Positions 42,192 to 52,768 of a stretch of 64,000 bases of DNA are shown here, piece after piece. The notes beneath the pieces were generated by a model, which saw only the letters and a list, made by a program, of their open reading frames with translations, had not been told where the DNA came from and did no database searches. Source of the stretch: Ramlibacter terrae (GTDB lineage: Bacteria; Pseudomonadota; Gammaproteobacteria; Burkholderiales; Burkholderiaceae_C); NCBI GenBank assembly GCA_013127575.1, contig CP053418.1:2046001-2110000 (forward strand), read 5' to 3'. The first letter of the stretch is position 1. Every line of letters begins with the position of its first letter. Position numbers and translations under genes: made by a program.

Positions 42192-43423
42192 GGCGGATTC
42201 AACCGGTCAACGCAACACATTCGCTGAACATCTCAGCGGGCGTGTGGAAGCCGAGCGTCTTGCGCGGCCTCTCGTTCAATTGTCTCGCTATTGCGTTGAG
42301 CTGGGTCTGGGAGAAGTCCGAGAGGTCCATGCCCTTCGGCATGTACTGACGGAGTAGACCGTTGGTGTTCTCGTTGCTTCCGCGTTGCCGGGGGCTCTGG
42401 GGGTCGCAGAAGAAGACTTGGATGTCGGTGGCCATGGTGAACTGCTTGTGGGCATGCATCTCTGTGCCTCGATCCCAGGTCAGGGATTTATAGAGCTCCT
42501 GCGGCAGCTTGCGGGCATTCTTGATCAGGGCGTTGACGACCGTCTGCGAGTCTTTGCCACCGAGCTTCACCAGCATCACGTATCGCGTCTGTCGCTCGAC
42601 CAGCGTGGCAATCTGGCTGTTGCGACTGCCGAAGACCAAGTCACCTTCCCAGTGGCCGGGCACGGCTCGATCTTCGACCGAAGCGGGTCGCTCGCTGATC
42701 GAAACGGCATCGGCGATCTGCCCGTGGATCGCCGTCTTCTGCGTGTAGTGCCGAGAGCGGCGCATCCCGCGCGTGCGTCTCAGGTGTTCCAGCAGCTCCT
42801 TCTTCAAGGCGCCACGCGCTTGAATGAACAGGCTGCGGTAGATGGTCTCGTGTGACACGTGGAGGCTCTGGTCGCCCGGATAAGTATGCTTGAGCCAACC
42901 TGCAATCTGCTCCGGCGCCCAGAGCAGCCGGAGCTTCTCAGCTACGAGCCGGGCCAACGCGCGGTTGTTCCGCAACTTGCAGGTCTTAGGGCGCCGCGCT
43001 CGATCCCAAGCCGCCGCATCGGCTAGGCTAGCGCGATAGCCGTCGCAGCCGCCGTTGCGCTTTATCTCTCGGCTGATCGTCGATGGTGCTCGCCCAAGTC
43101 GAGCCGCGGTTGATCGAATAGATTCGCCGGCCACCATCGCCCCCGAGATCTCCTCGCGTTCGGCCAGAGTCAGCGCATCTGGTGATCGCGCTCGTTGCGG
43201 CGGCCGGAATCCACCCGTCGCCGCAAGAATCTGGTGGATCGACGTGTGAGGCCGATCAAACAGCTTGCCAATCTCATGCAGTGTCCAGCCTTGTTTCCAG
43301 CGCTCCCACATCAGCGCCTTCTGGCTGTCCGAGTAGTAGATCCGTGGCCGCCGTCGCTTCATCTGCAACACTCCTTCCGCCTCCGCGGTGGTTAGTGTGT
43401 TGCATTGACCGGTTGAATCCGCC
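42192..43423. mobile_element. Complete IS30-family insertion sequence
   Basis: 1,232 bp bounded by 27-bp terminal inverted repeats (42192-42218 and 43397-43423, both starting GGCGGATTCAACCGG when read inward, one mismatch at base 20). A GG duplication flanks it (42190-42191 and 43424-43425); removing the element and one copy restores the codons for AKGLKQSFG. A single uninterrupted transposase fills the minus strand. Terminal repeats, 2-bp target duplication and intact transposase indicate a recent insertion. Confidence 0.95.
42199..43362 (-). CDS. IS30-family transposase
   Basis: 387 residues. N-terminal DNA-binding part: KRRRPRIYYSDSQKALMWER, LTLAEREEISGAMVAGESIR, TAARLGRAPSTISREIKRNG (helix-turn-helix). 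The integrase core has the DDE residues in PGHWEGDLVFG, LTWDRGTEM and NENTNGLLRQYMPKG. Start ATG at 43362; a longer frame into flanking DNA is not part of the element. The stop codon lies inside the left terminal repeat (42199-42201). No frame break. Confidence 0.95.
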   Translation of the reverse strand: MKRRRPRIYYSDSQKALMWERWKQGWTLHEIGKLFDRPHTSIHQILAATGGFRPPQRARSPDALTLAEREEISGAMVAGESIRSTAARLGRAPSTISREIKRNGGCDGYRASLADAAAWDRARRPKTCKLRNNRALARLVAEKLRLLWAPEQIAGWLKHTYPGDQSLHVSHETIYRSLFIQARGALKKELLEHLRRTRGMRRSRHYTQKTAIHGQIADAVSISERPASVEDRAVPGHWEGDLVFGSRNSQIATLVERQTRYVMLVKLGGKDSQTVVNALIKNARKLPQELYKSLTWDRGTEMHAHKQFTMATDIQVFFCDPQSPRQRGSNENTNGLLRQYMPKGMDLSDFSQTQLNAIARQLNERPRKTLGFHTPAEMFSECVALTG

Positions 43424-43583
43424 GGCTGAAGCAGTCTTTCGGCCTCATGGTGAATTACCTCTACGACCTCAAGCGCCCGGACCGCCATCGCACGATGCTG
43501 TCGCAGGGAGAAGTCCCGATATCGGGCGCGGTCGAAGACCTGTACCGTTGAGTGTTTTCGCAAGCAGAAAAGAAGGAGACGAG

Positions 43584-44568
43584 ATGCAATCCACCCGCCT
43601 CACCCGGCGCGACATCCTGCGCGCGGCCGCTGCCGCCGGCGCCACCGGATTCGGCGGCTGGCGCATGCCCGGGCCTGGCCCGCCAAGCCCGTGATGATGA
43701 TCGTGCCCTTCCCGGCGGGCGGCGGCACCGACGCCTTCGCGCGGCCGCTGTCGGCGGTGTTCTCCAAGAACACCGGCAAGCAACTGGTGATCGACAACAA
43801 GGGCGGCGCCGGCGGCACCGTCGGCGCCACGCTGGCCGCGCGCGCCGCGCCCGACGGCTACAACATCTTCATGGGCGCCGTGCACCACACGATCGCGCCG
43901 TCGATGTACCCCAAGCTCGAGTACGACCTCGAGAAAGACTTCATTCCGCTGACGCTGGTGGCCAGCGTGCCGCAGGTGGTCGTGGTCAATCCGCAGAAGA
44001 TGCCCTTCGGCGACTTCAAGTCCTTCCTGGCCGAGGTGCGCAAGAACCCGGGCAAGTACAACTACGGCTCCGCCGGCACCGGCACCTCGCACCACCTCGC
44101 GGGCGAGCTGTTCAAGCAGCAGAGCAAGACCTTCATCACGCACATCCCGTACACCGGCGCGGGCCCGGCGCTGCGCGACCGGTCGGCGGCCGGTCGACAT
44201 GATGTTCGACGGCCTCGGTTCCTCCGCGGCGCACATCAAGGCGGCCGCATCAAGGCGCTGATGGTGTCCGGCAACAAGCGCAACCCCGCCTTCCCCGACG
44301 TGCCGAGCGCCGCCGAGGTCGGCATGCCCGACTACACCGTCACCACCGGTACGGCCTCTGGGCGCCCAAGGGCACGCCGGCCGACGCGCAGGCGCGGGTC
44401 ATCGAAGAGGTGCGCAAGGCGATCCAGTCCGACGACCTCAAGGGCATCTGGGCCGGGCAGGGCGCCGAGTTCCCCAACTACACCCAGCAGCAGTTCGCCG
44501 CCCACGTGAACGGCGAGATCAAGCGCTGGTCGACGGTCGTGAAGGCAGCAGGAGCCAAGCTGGATTGA
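43584..44568 (+). CDS. Bug/TctC-type solute-binding receptor, about four frameshifts
   Basis: Periplasmic receptor of tripartite tricarboxylate transporters. N-terminal twin-arginine-like signal TRLTRRDILRAAAAAGATGF, then (after a shift near 43670) PAKPVMMIVPFPAGGGTDAF, NKGGAGGTVGATLAARAAPD, YNYGSAGTGTSHHLAGELF and HIPYTGAGPAL. More shifts near 44185, 44250 and 44355; ends STVVKAAGAKLD. About 328 residues. Position in the malonate operon suggests it captures malonate or a related diacid. No TctA/TctB genes adjoin. Confidence 0.85.
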
Positions 44569-46092
44569 TGGAGAACCGCAACCTGTTCGCGGCGCTGCGC
44601 GCCGCCTTCCCGAAGGACTGGCCGCCGTCGCGGTCGAGACCGACACCGGCCTCGCCTACAGCTGGAGCGACCTCGAGCGCGGCACGGCCATGATCGCCAA
44701 CCTGCTGCAGTCGCTGCGGCTGCAGGAGGGCGCGCGCATCGCGGTGCAGGTCGAGAAGTCGGTCGAGGCCCTGATGCTCTACCGGCCACGCTGCGCGCCG
44801 GCTGCGTGTTCCTGCCGCTCAACACCGCCTACCAGAAGGGCGAGATCGAATACTTCATCGGCAACGCCGAACCCGAGGTCGTGGTCTGCAGCCCCGGCAA
44901 CTTCGGCTGGGTCAGCAAGATCGCCTTCCAGGCCGGTACGCGGCACGTCTTCACGCTCGGCGACGACCGCACCGGCTCGCTGCTGCAGCGCGCAAGCGTG
45001 CAGCGCGACGTGCACGAGCCGGTGGCGCGCGGCGACGACGACCTCGCGGCCATCCTCTACACCAGCGGCACCACCGGCCGCAGCAAGGGCGCGATGCTGA
45101 CGCACCGCAACCTGCGCTCCAACGCCGAAGTGCTGCAGAAGGCGTGGGGCTGGCGCGAAGGCGACGTGCTGGTCCACGCGCTGCCGATCTTCCATGTGCA
45201 CGGCCTGTTCGTGGCGCTGCACGGCGCGCTCCTGAACGGCAGCAAGATGCTGTGGTTCGGCAAGTTCGACCCGAAGCGCGTGATCGAGAAGCTGCCCGAA
45301 GCCACCGTCTTCATGGGCGTGCCCACGCTGTACACCCGCCTGCTCGCCGAGCCGGGCCTGACGAAGCAGGCCGTGCGCAACATGCGCCTCTTCGTCTCCG
45401 GCTCCGCGCCGCTGCTGCTCGAGACCTTCAACGCCTGGCAGGAACGCACGGGCCACACGATCCTCGAGCGTTACGGCATGAGCGAAACCGTGATGCTGAC
45501 GTCCAACCCGTACGACGCGAAGGACGGCGAGCGCCGCGGCGGCACCGTGGGCTTCCCGCTGCCGGGCGTCGGCCTGCGCGTGCGCGGCGACGACGGCCGG
45601 GACCTGCCCGCCGGCGAGATCGGCGGCATCGAAGTGCGGGGACCGGGCGTCTTCAGCGGCTACTGGCGCATGCCCGAGAAGACACGCGAGGAATTCACCG
45701 CCGACGGCTGGTTCCGGACGGGCGACGTCGGCAAGGTCGACGCGCGCGGCTACGTGACCATCGTGGGCCGCAGCAAGGACCTGATCATCAGCGGCGGCTA
45801 CAACGTCTACCCGGCGGAGATCGAGGGCTACCTGAACGAGCTGCCGGGCGTGGCCGAAAGCGCGGTGGTCGGCGTGCCGCACCCGGACTTCGGCGAGGTC
45901 GGCGTGGCGGTGGTCGTGGCCCGGCCCGGCGCGCAGCCGGAAGCCGGCGCCTTGCTGGCGGCGCTCAAGGCGCAACTGGCCAACTTCAAGATCCCCAAGC
46001 GCTGCTTCGTGGTGAAGGAGCTGCCGCGCAACACCATGGGCAAGGTGCAGAAGAACCTGCTGCGGGACGCGCACAAGGCCCTGTTCGCCTGA
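44568..46092 (+). CDS. matB: Malonyl-CoA synthetase, about two frameshifts
   Basis: Activates malonate to malonyl-CoA. AMP-binding motif ILYTSGTTGRSKGAMLTHRN, HVHGLFVALHGALLNGSKML, YGMSETVMLTSNPYDAKDGE, FRTGDVGKVDARGYVTIVGR, SKDLIISGGYNVYPAEIE and the catalytic lysine in PRNTMGKVQKNLLRDAHK. The ERRGGTVGFPLPGV segment fits MatB rather than general acyl-CoA ligases. Shifts near 44615 and 44785. About 508 residues. Its ATG overlaps the receptor stop (TGATG). Confidence 0.9.
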
Positions 46093-46183
46093 CGGCGCCT
46101 TAGGGAAATTCCGCGTCGCGCCGAAAGGTGCTTTGCAGGCGCGGCGGCGCTGCTTAGACTGGAAGCCCACCCGGCCGCCCGCC

Positions 46184-46545
46184 ATGTCCGCCTTCCACGC
46201 CCCCGCACTCCAGGCCATCGCGTTGCAGCTGGCGGACGCCCTCGACCACTACGAGGCGGCGGTCTCCGAGATGCTGGAAAGCTGGCCCGACCGGAACGCT
46301 ACGGCGTGGTCAGCGCCAAGGTGGAAGAGATCCGCACCTTGTCCGCCCCCTTCCCCGCGCTGGCTGCGGAGTGGATCGAATTGCTGATCGCCCATGCCGA
46401 ACTGGTGCATTGCCTCTGGCGGCTGCAGTTCGGCCGGCCGTCGCCGCAGGCGAAGGGCCTGGGCGAGCTGCGCTCCCACCATGGCTGCTGCATCACGGCG
46501 CTGCGCGCGGCCAGCCTGCGCGTGGCGGATCGCCTGGCCCGCTGA
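46184..46545 (+). CDS. Small orphan helical protein (paralogue A), one frameshift
   Basis: About 120 residues, probably all helix, no signal or membrane segment. It shares a clear pattern with the protein at 51084-51430: AIALQLADALDHYEAAVSEM against AIAFQLVATLERYEEDVGR, and FPALAAEWIELLIAHAELVH against FPSLSVAWVEVLIRHFELTH. Shift near 46300. The two copies bracket the CheB-CheR and CheB genes. Family not recognised. Confidence 0.7.
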
Positions 46546-46557
46546 CGCCGGCCCCGG

Positions 46558-49500
46558 TCACTCCGGCTCGGGCCGGTAGTCGCTCAGGTCGCGCAGGATC
46601 TTGACGAAGCCCACCGGCTCCCCGGTCGCGGTTGCGCATCAGCATCATGGTGCCGGTGCCGCGGAAGCGCGAGCCGTCCTTGCGCATGTGCATGCGCTCG
46701 TCGGAGGCCCGGCCCCGGCGGCGCGCGGTCCGCGCTTCCTTCGGGGTCGCCCTTTTCGCGGTCCTCGGGCGTGAAGATCAAGTCCGACGGCTGTCCCGGG
46801 ATCTCCTTCTCGGTGTACCCGAGCAGGCGCTCGGCCCCGCTGTTCCGGTGGTCACCCGGCCGTCGAGGTCCGTCGAAAAGATCGCGTACTCCAGCGCGTT
46901 CTCCACCACCATGCGCATGCGCTCCTCGCTCTGGCGCAGGGCCTCGCTGGCGGCGAGCTGCCCGGTGATGTCGCGCGCCGTCGCCGTGCCGGCGATCACC
47001 CGGCCCCGGCTGTCGCGCACCGGCGAGACGTTCAGGGCCACGTTCACTTCGCTGCCGTCCTTGCGGCGGCGCACCGTCTCGTAGTTCTCGCGGCTGCGGC
47101 CGGCGAGCACGTCGGCCACGATGTCCACCGGTCGGTCACGCGCGTGGGCGCGAGCATCGACATCGGCTGGCCGATGGCGTCCTCGGCGCTGTAGCCGTAC
47201 AGCTTCTGCGCGCCGCTGTTCCAGCTCAGGATGGTCTGGTCGGGCGCGAAGCTGATGATCGCGTCGCTCGTCGACGCCATCACGGCGGCCAGCCACAACC
47301 GGGTTTCCTCCGCCTGCTTGCGCTCGGTGATGTCGATGAAGGTGAACACCACGCCGCTGATGCGGTCGTCGATGGTGCGGTACGGCATCAGGCGGGCCGG
47401 TACCAGCTGCCGTGCGGCCGCCCGACCTCGCGCTCGACCGGCGCGAGGCGCTCCAGCACGCGCGCCGCGTCGCTGCCCGGGTCCGGATAGTCCAGCGCGC
47501 TGCCCGGGTCGGTGAGGGGCCGGCCGAGGTCGGTGGGGATCAGGTTGAACAGCCCTACGGCGGCCGGCGTGTAGCGCATGATCCGCAGCGAGCGGTCGAC
47601 GAACACGGTGGCGATGGACGTCGCGTCCATCAGGTTGTGCATGTCGCTGTTGGCGCTGCTCAGCTGGTCGACGTTGCTCTTGAGCTCGGTGTTGACCGTG
47701 CTCAGTTCCTCGTTGATCGACTGCAGTTCCTCGCGGCTGGTCTCCAGTTCCTCGGTGGCGGCGCGCAGTTCCTCGTTCATGGCCTGCAGTTCCTCGTTGC
47801 TGGCCTTGAGTTCCTCGGTGGACGCCTCGTACTGCTCCACCGTTTCGCGCAACTGCATCTTGAGCCGCTCGATCTCCGCGTCGAGGTGGCGCGCCAGCGG
47901 GTCGGATTCCAGCCGCGCCGTGCGTTGCTCCCCGGTTTCCGTGGCGCCATCCTGCACTTCGAAGATGACCGGGAACAGGGTCTCCTCGGCATCCTGGACC
48001 GGTCGCACGCGCAAGGCGGCAGAGACCATGGCGCCGGGCACCGGCATGGGCATCGGCGGCAGCCGGACTTCGTGGCCTTCCTGCGCCTGGTACAGGGCCG
48101 CGCGAAGGTCGATGCGCACCTCCGGCTGCAGCGCCCGCAGCAGGTTGCGGCTCGGCTCGCCGCCGCCGAGCTGCAGGAAACGGCCCGCGCTCGGCGACAG
48201 ATGGACGATGTCGTATTCGCGGTCGACCAGCACCGAGGGCGGCGCCGGGTTCTCCAGCACTTCGAGGTGCAGGTCCGCCCACGAGCCCCGGCGGGCGTTA
48301 TCGCGGGTGCGGACCGGCAGCGCCGAGAACGGCACCGGCGCCGGGCCCGGGGCCGGGTCCATCGCGCGGGCGGTAACCACCGGGCCGCCCATCGCGGCGT
48401 TCTGTGCGTCCAGCGCGCGCCGGATCGCGGCGCCGGCGGGCAGGGGCAGCGGCGAGCGCCGCGAAGGCCGCTGGACGTAGATGCCGTGGTTCTTGTCGAG
48501 CAGCGTGAACAGCGGGCTGCCTTCGTCCACCGCCTCGGAGGAGCCGAGGAACATCTTGCCGTGCGGCAGCAGGGCGAAGTGGGCGATCTCGAAGATCCGC
48601 GCCTGCGCGTCGCGCGTCAGGTAGATCAGCAGGTTGCGGCAGCTCACCAGGTCGAGCCGGGAGAAGGGCGAATCGCGCAGCACGTCGTGCACCGCGAACA
48701 GCACCATCTCGCGCAGTTCGCGCCGCACGCGGTAGCCGGCATGCTCCTTGACGAAGAAGCGGCGCAGGCGGTCGTCGCTCACGTCGGCCATGATCGTCTC
48801 GGGGTACAGCCCTTCGCGCGCGGCCTGCACGGCCTGCTCGTCGAGATCGGTCGCGAACACCGGATCAGCGGCGGGGCTTCGAGGTCGCGCGCATATTCCG
48901 ACAGCAGCATGGCCGGGCTGTAGGCTTCCTCGCCGGTGGCGCAGGCGATGGCCCAGACCCGCACGGTGTCGTTCGGCCCCTTGCCCTCGAACAGCGCGGG
49001 CAGGTGCTGTTGCAGCGCCGACCAGCAATCGGCGTCGCGGAAGAAGTTGGTGACGCTGATCAGCAGGTCCTGCAGCAGCGCCATGCATTCGCCCGGCCGC
49101 GTGCGCAGGACGTTCAGGTAGCCGGTGAGGTTGTCGACGCCGTTGACCTGCATGCGGCGGGCGATGCGGCGCAGGACCGTCGCCCGCTTGTACTGCGAGA
49201 AGTCGCGGCTGGTGCGGCTGCGCAGGAAGCTCAGGACGTCGCGCAGCCGGTCTTCGTCGTCGCCGGCGTGGCGGTTCTCCGGCGCCGGCTCTTCCACCGG
49301 CAACGACACCGTGCCTTCGAGCCGGAAGTACGACAGCAGCCGCGCCGGCATCTCCTGCACCGGCAGCACCCAGTCGACCATGCCGGTGCCGATCGCCGAG
49401 CGCGGCATGCTGCCGTGCATGGCTTCGTCGGGGTCTTGCGCGACGGTCAGGCCGCCGCGCTCCTTGATGCGCTTGATGCCGATCGAGCCGTCGCCGTCCA

Positions 49501-49959
49501 TGCCCGAGAGCACCACCGCCGCCGCGTGCGCGCCGTGGCTGTCGGCCAGCGTGCGAAAGAAGATGTCGACCACCACGTGGCTCGCGCGTTCGGCCGGAGC
49601 TGGCCGAGCATGAGGCGGCCCTTGCGCGACTGCAGGGTCTTGCCCGGCGGAATCACGTACACCGTGTCGGCCTCCAGCTCCAGCGAGTCCGCGACCTTCA
49701 CCACCCGCATGCGCGTGCTGCGCTGGAGCACGTCGGTGAGGATGCTGTCGTGGTCGCTCGCGAGATGGATCACCACCACGAAGGCCAGCCCGGAGCGGGG
49801 CGGCATCGTGGAGAAGAACGCCTGCAACGCCTCGATGCTGCCGGCAGAGCCGCCCAGGCCGACGACCGGGACCTTGCGGTAGCCGTGGCTCGGGACGATG
49901 TCGTCGATCTCGTCGGCGAAGTCCTGCTCGGCGCCATCGGGCCGGAGTTCAGCGGTCAT
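46558..49959 (-). CDS. CheB-CheR-PAS multidomain signalling protein, about five frameshifts
   Basis: About 1,130 residues with four parts. An N-terminal CheB methylesterase: VPVVGLGGSAGSIEALQAFF, VIHLASDHDSILTDVLQRS, LSGMDGDGSIGIKRIKE (catalytic Ser, His, Asp). A CheR methyltransferase: RDFSQYKRATVLRRIARRMQ, SVTNFFRDADCWSALQ, VWAIACATGEEAYSPAMLLS, DLVSCRNLLIYLTRDAQARI. A long coiled-coil, SNEELQAMNEELRAATEELE and SINEELSTVNTELKSNVDQL. Then two or three PAS domains, the last ending RDLSDYRPEPE. Shifts near 49605, 48870, 47400, 47130 and 46845. No CheA, CheW or CheY is near, so it is a stand-alone regulator, probably coupled to other histidine kinases. Confidence 0.9.
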
Positions 49960-49969
49960 GCGGGTTCTC

Positions 49970-50984
49970 TCAGTGTGCGGCGATTATGCCGCCGGCGGGG
50001 TCGCGTCCCTCCTCGACGAGGGCTTCCATCACGCGGACCTGCGCGCGCACGCGGTCGGCCTGCGCGAGCGCGGCGCGCGACTGCGCCTCGTCGCCCGTCG
50101 CGCTGGCCACCGAGGCGGCGCGGCGCAGCAGGATCTCGCGTTCGACCAGCGCGCGCATGCCGGCCCACAGCGCCTGCTCCGCCGCGTCGGCCTGCACCCG
50201 ATCGAGCGTGCGGGCCGTGAACGCGTGGCCGGTGTGGCAGCGAAAGCGCAAGGGGCGGGTGTCGTGCACTTCCGAGAGGGTGCCGCCGCAGTCGGGGCAC
50301 GTGAGGAGGGCCGGCGTGGCGATGGCGGTCACGTTCTCCAGCAGGCCTTCGCCGCGGTTGATGGCGGCCTCGCGTTCGATCCGCTCGGGAATCGCCGTCT
50401 CCGCCCGCGGCAACGCGGCGCCGGCGGCCGCGCACCAGCAGCGGGCCGATCTCCGCCGGGGGGACGCAGTGGTCCGCGCCGGCGGCCGCGAGCGCGCTGG
50501 CGGGCATCTCGGGCTCGGCCGCCGTCCCCGGCTCCTGCACGACCGTGGTACCGCCGCATTCCTTGATGGCGCGCAGGCCCGCGCTGCCGTCATCGAGCTG
50601 GCCGGTGAGCACGACGCCGATCACGCGCGGTCCCCACGTAACGGCTGCCGTGCGGAACAGGGGATCGATCGCGGGGCGGGCGTGGTTCTCCTTGGCCCCG
50701 TGCGACACGCGAAGCACGGGGCCTTCGACCAGCAGGTGTCGGTCGGGCGGCGCAATGTAGATGGTGCCGGCGGCCGGGCGGTCGCCGTCCGCGGCGTGCA
50801 CCGCGCGGTTGGCCCGCTCGTGGCTCAACAGGCCGGGAAGGATGCTGGGATTGCGCCCGATGTGCTGCACGATGCAGACGGGGGCGGGGAAGGAGGCCGG
50901 CAGGGCTTTCGTGATCTCCGGGAGGGCGGCGACGCCGCCCGCCGATGCGCCGATGACGACCACGCGTTCGAAAGAAGCATTCAT
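49970..50984 (-). CDS. Stand-alone CheB-type methylesterase with C-terminal zinc ribbon, one frameshift
   Basis: About 338 residues. The CheB domain shows VVVIGASAGGVAALPEITKA, CIVQHIGRNPSILPGLLS, DGDRPAAGTIYIAPPDRHLL and VVLTGQLDDGSAGLRAIKEC (Ser, His, Asp triad). After a shift near 50430 a C-terminal domain has a zinc ribbon TCPDCGGTLSEV and FRCHTGHAFTARTLDR, and a helical tail. No receiver domain, so it is not controlled by phosphorylation. Ends 10 bases upstream of the CheB-CheR start, so the two are co-transcribed. Confidence 0.88.
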
Positions 50985-51083
50985 CGCAGGATTTTGGTCA
51001 CGCCGAGCCATGCCGCGCGTCAGACCGGAACTATTTCTTCGCCCCGCCGCGCCAGCGCGGCCGCTGCGTTGTACAGTGGTTCC

Positions 51084-51430
51084 ATGTCCGCTTCGCAAGC
51101 TTCCGCATTCAGCGCGATCGCCTTTCAGCTGGTCGCCACGCTGGAACGCTACGAGGAAGACGTGGGCCGCCGGTCCGCGCCCCCGGAGACGCCGAGCTGT
51201 ACCAGCGCGTCAGCCGCCACGTCGACGAACTGCGCATGTACGCCGGCGCGTTCCCCTCGCTGTCGGTCGCGTGGGTCGAGGTGCTCATCCGGCACTTCGA
51301 ACTGACGCACGGCCAGTGGCGCCAGCAACACTCGCCCACTCCCGATGGGCTGGCGATGCAGGAACAAAGCCTGCGCGCGGCCATCACGCGCCTGCACCAG
51401 CTCGGGTTGCGCGCCGTCGCCAGCAGCTGA
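51084..51430 (+). CDS. Small orphan helical protein (paralogue B), one frameshift
   Basis: About 116 residues, homologous to the protein at 46184-46545 along its whole length (FQLVATLERYEEDV, VDELRMYAGAFPSLSVAWVE, VLIRHFELTHGQWR). Shift near 51180. It is divergent from the stand-alone CheB gene (starts 99 bases apart). Family not recognised. Confidence 0.7.
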
Positions 51431-51507
51431 TCGCTGGATCCGAAAGTCACTGATCCGGGGCGGGGTCCTACATCCCCCGGGGCAGTACCCCCTAGAATGG
51501 TCGCGGT

Positions 51508-52161
51508 ATGCGTATCGATCTTGCCAGTCCCGTCGATGTGCACGGTTTCCGTGCCCAGTCGAACACCTTGCTGGCCCACCGGGTGCCTCCGGGCGATATC
51601 GCCCTGGAGCCCCGAGTTGCCGGTTTCGGCGAAGTCGTGCGTGGCTGGCCAGCCGCCCGCCGGCTTCCACCACCGCGCTGAACGCGATCATCCCGCGATC
51701 GTTCCTGCGCCTGACCGAACTGGTCGTGCTGCACCGGGACGAGATCCGCTTCGACCTGCTGTACCGCCTGCTCTGGCGGCTGGTGCATGAACCGCACCTG
51801 GTCAACGGCAACACCGACCCCGACATGGCCCTCGCGCAGCGCATGGGCCAGCCGTGCGGCGCGAGATCTTCCGCATGAAGGCGGCCGTGCAGCTGCAGGC
51901 GGTGGGCGAGCTCGATGGCACGCCGCTGCGCTTCGGCTGGTTCGAGCCGCGCCATCACGTCACCGAGGAAGTCGCCGCGGCGCTGGTGCGTTCGCAGCCC
52001 GAGGCCTCGTGGCTGCTGGTCACGCCGGACCGCAGCGCGCTCTGGGAAGGCAAGGGCCTGCTGTGCGGCCCGGGCGTCGCGGGGGCGCTTCCGCGCACGA
52101 CCACGCCGGCTGGCTGGCTTTCGCGCAGCAGATGAAGAAGGGCGCCAGCGCCTCCGCCTGA
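51508..52161 (+). CDS. DUF4130/TIGR03915-type putative DNA-metabolism protein, about three frameshifts
   Basis: About 218 residues. Starts MRIDLASPVDVHGFRAQSNT; central motif IIPRSFLRLTELVVLHRDEI, RFDLLYRLLWRLVHEPHLVN, then (after a shift near 51860) RREIFRMKAAVQLQAVGELD, LRFGWFEPRHHVTEEVAAAL and SWLLVTPDRSALWEGKGLLC. This is DUF4130, found alone or before the uracil-DNA-glycosylase domain of UdgX-type proteins. No UDG domain follows here. Shifts near 51610, 51860 and 52090. Function unproven; DNA repair is suggested by family neighbours such as SplB-like genes. Confidence 0.8.
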
Positions 52162-52171
52162 CCGCGCCGGC

Positions 52172-52710
52172 TCAGGCCGGCGAGGAGGGCTGCGAGGGCA
52201 TGTGGGTGCCGCTCGAAAACGAGAAGTCGCTGCGGGTGCGATGCCACCCGCTTTCCGTTTCCCCGATCAACTGGCGGCAGCGCATGAACAGGCTGTCGAG
52301 CGCGCCGTCCTGCAGGTCGCGCAGCAGGTGGTAGCGCGGGTCGGCGTAGTGCGGACGGGCCGCGCCCGCGTGCGTCATGCGCAGGATGTTCTCCTCCCAG
52401 AAGTACTGCATCAGCTCGCGGTGCGACTGCAGCAGCTGCACCATGAGCGCGCCGAGTTCGGGGAAGTGTTCGTCCTTGATCTGGCAGGCCTGCGCCAGCA
52501 CGGCGGGCAGCGTGAGGTCTTCGGGGTTCTGGTGCAGCAGCGGTTCGTCGCGGTGCCAGTCGGTCCAGCCGAATAGGCCTTGAGGCAGTCCATCAGGCTG
52601 TGGCCGGCGCGGCGGCGCGCGGCGCGGCGCAGGAAGTGCACCCGCAGCCACCAGAGCGGCACGGCGAGGGCGAGCACGGTGGCGACTGCGATCAGCGCGA
52701 ACGTTTCCAT
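52172..52710 (-). CDS. Membrane-anchored protein of unknown function, one frameshift
   Basis: About 180 residues: an N-terminal hydrophobic anchor METFALIAVATVLALAVPLW and [20 protein letters not shown], then a cytosolic helical domain (LPAVLAQACQIKDEHFPELG, LMVQLLQSHRELMQYFWEEN, HYADPRYHLLRDLQDGALDS) and a disordered end SSGTHMPSQPSSPA. Shift near 52575. I do not recognise a family. Confidence 0.6.
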
Positions 52711-52768
52711 GGAGGGCAGGGAGGGGTCCGATGCCCGGGACCGGGCACTTGGCGGCCCGGCCATTCTC

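Larger units (their letters stand above)
40926..43551 (+). pseudogene. matA: Malonyl-CoA decarboxylase gene split by an IS30-family element, also frameshifted
   Basis: MCD converts malonyl-CoA to acetyl-CoA and CO2. Family features: ERLAATLRRGQEALSPRALR, FPEGMRFLVDLRAELLPQLK, DVAFLELRRISWDSPASLIE, YEAVHDIRGWPDVKNRLD, RCYGLFHPRLPGEPLIFVEV, IFYSISNTQDGLRGVSFGDS, FATLSPIPGLRRWLEK and RFHLGNGARVERLNWAGDPS. The coding sequence stops being MCD at 42191, where an IS begins. The last 42 residues (LKQSFGLMVNYLYDLKRPDR onward to VEDLYR) resume at 43424. Translation past 42191 would add GGFNRSTQHIR and stop at 42227. Indels also occur near 41250, 41330 and 42108. The C-terminal loss is likely to inactivate the protein. 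Unlike the single-base shifts elsewhere, this interruption is a true biological event. Confidence 0.92.

Noticed and set aside
43363..43563. N-terminal extension of the IS30 transposase into flanking DNA
   Set aside because: The added residues are antisense to the end of the malonyl-CoA decarboxylase gene and cross the terminal repeat; the conserved start MKRRRPRIYYSD is at 43362.
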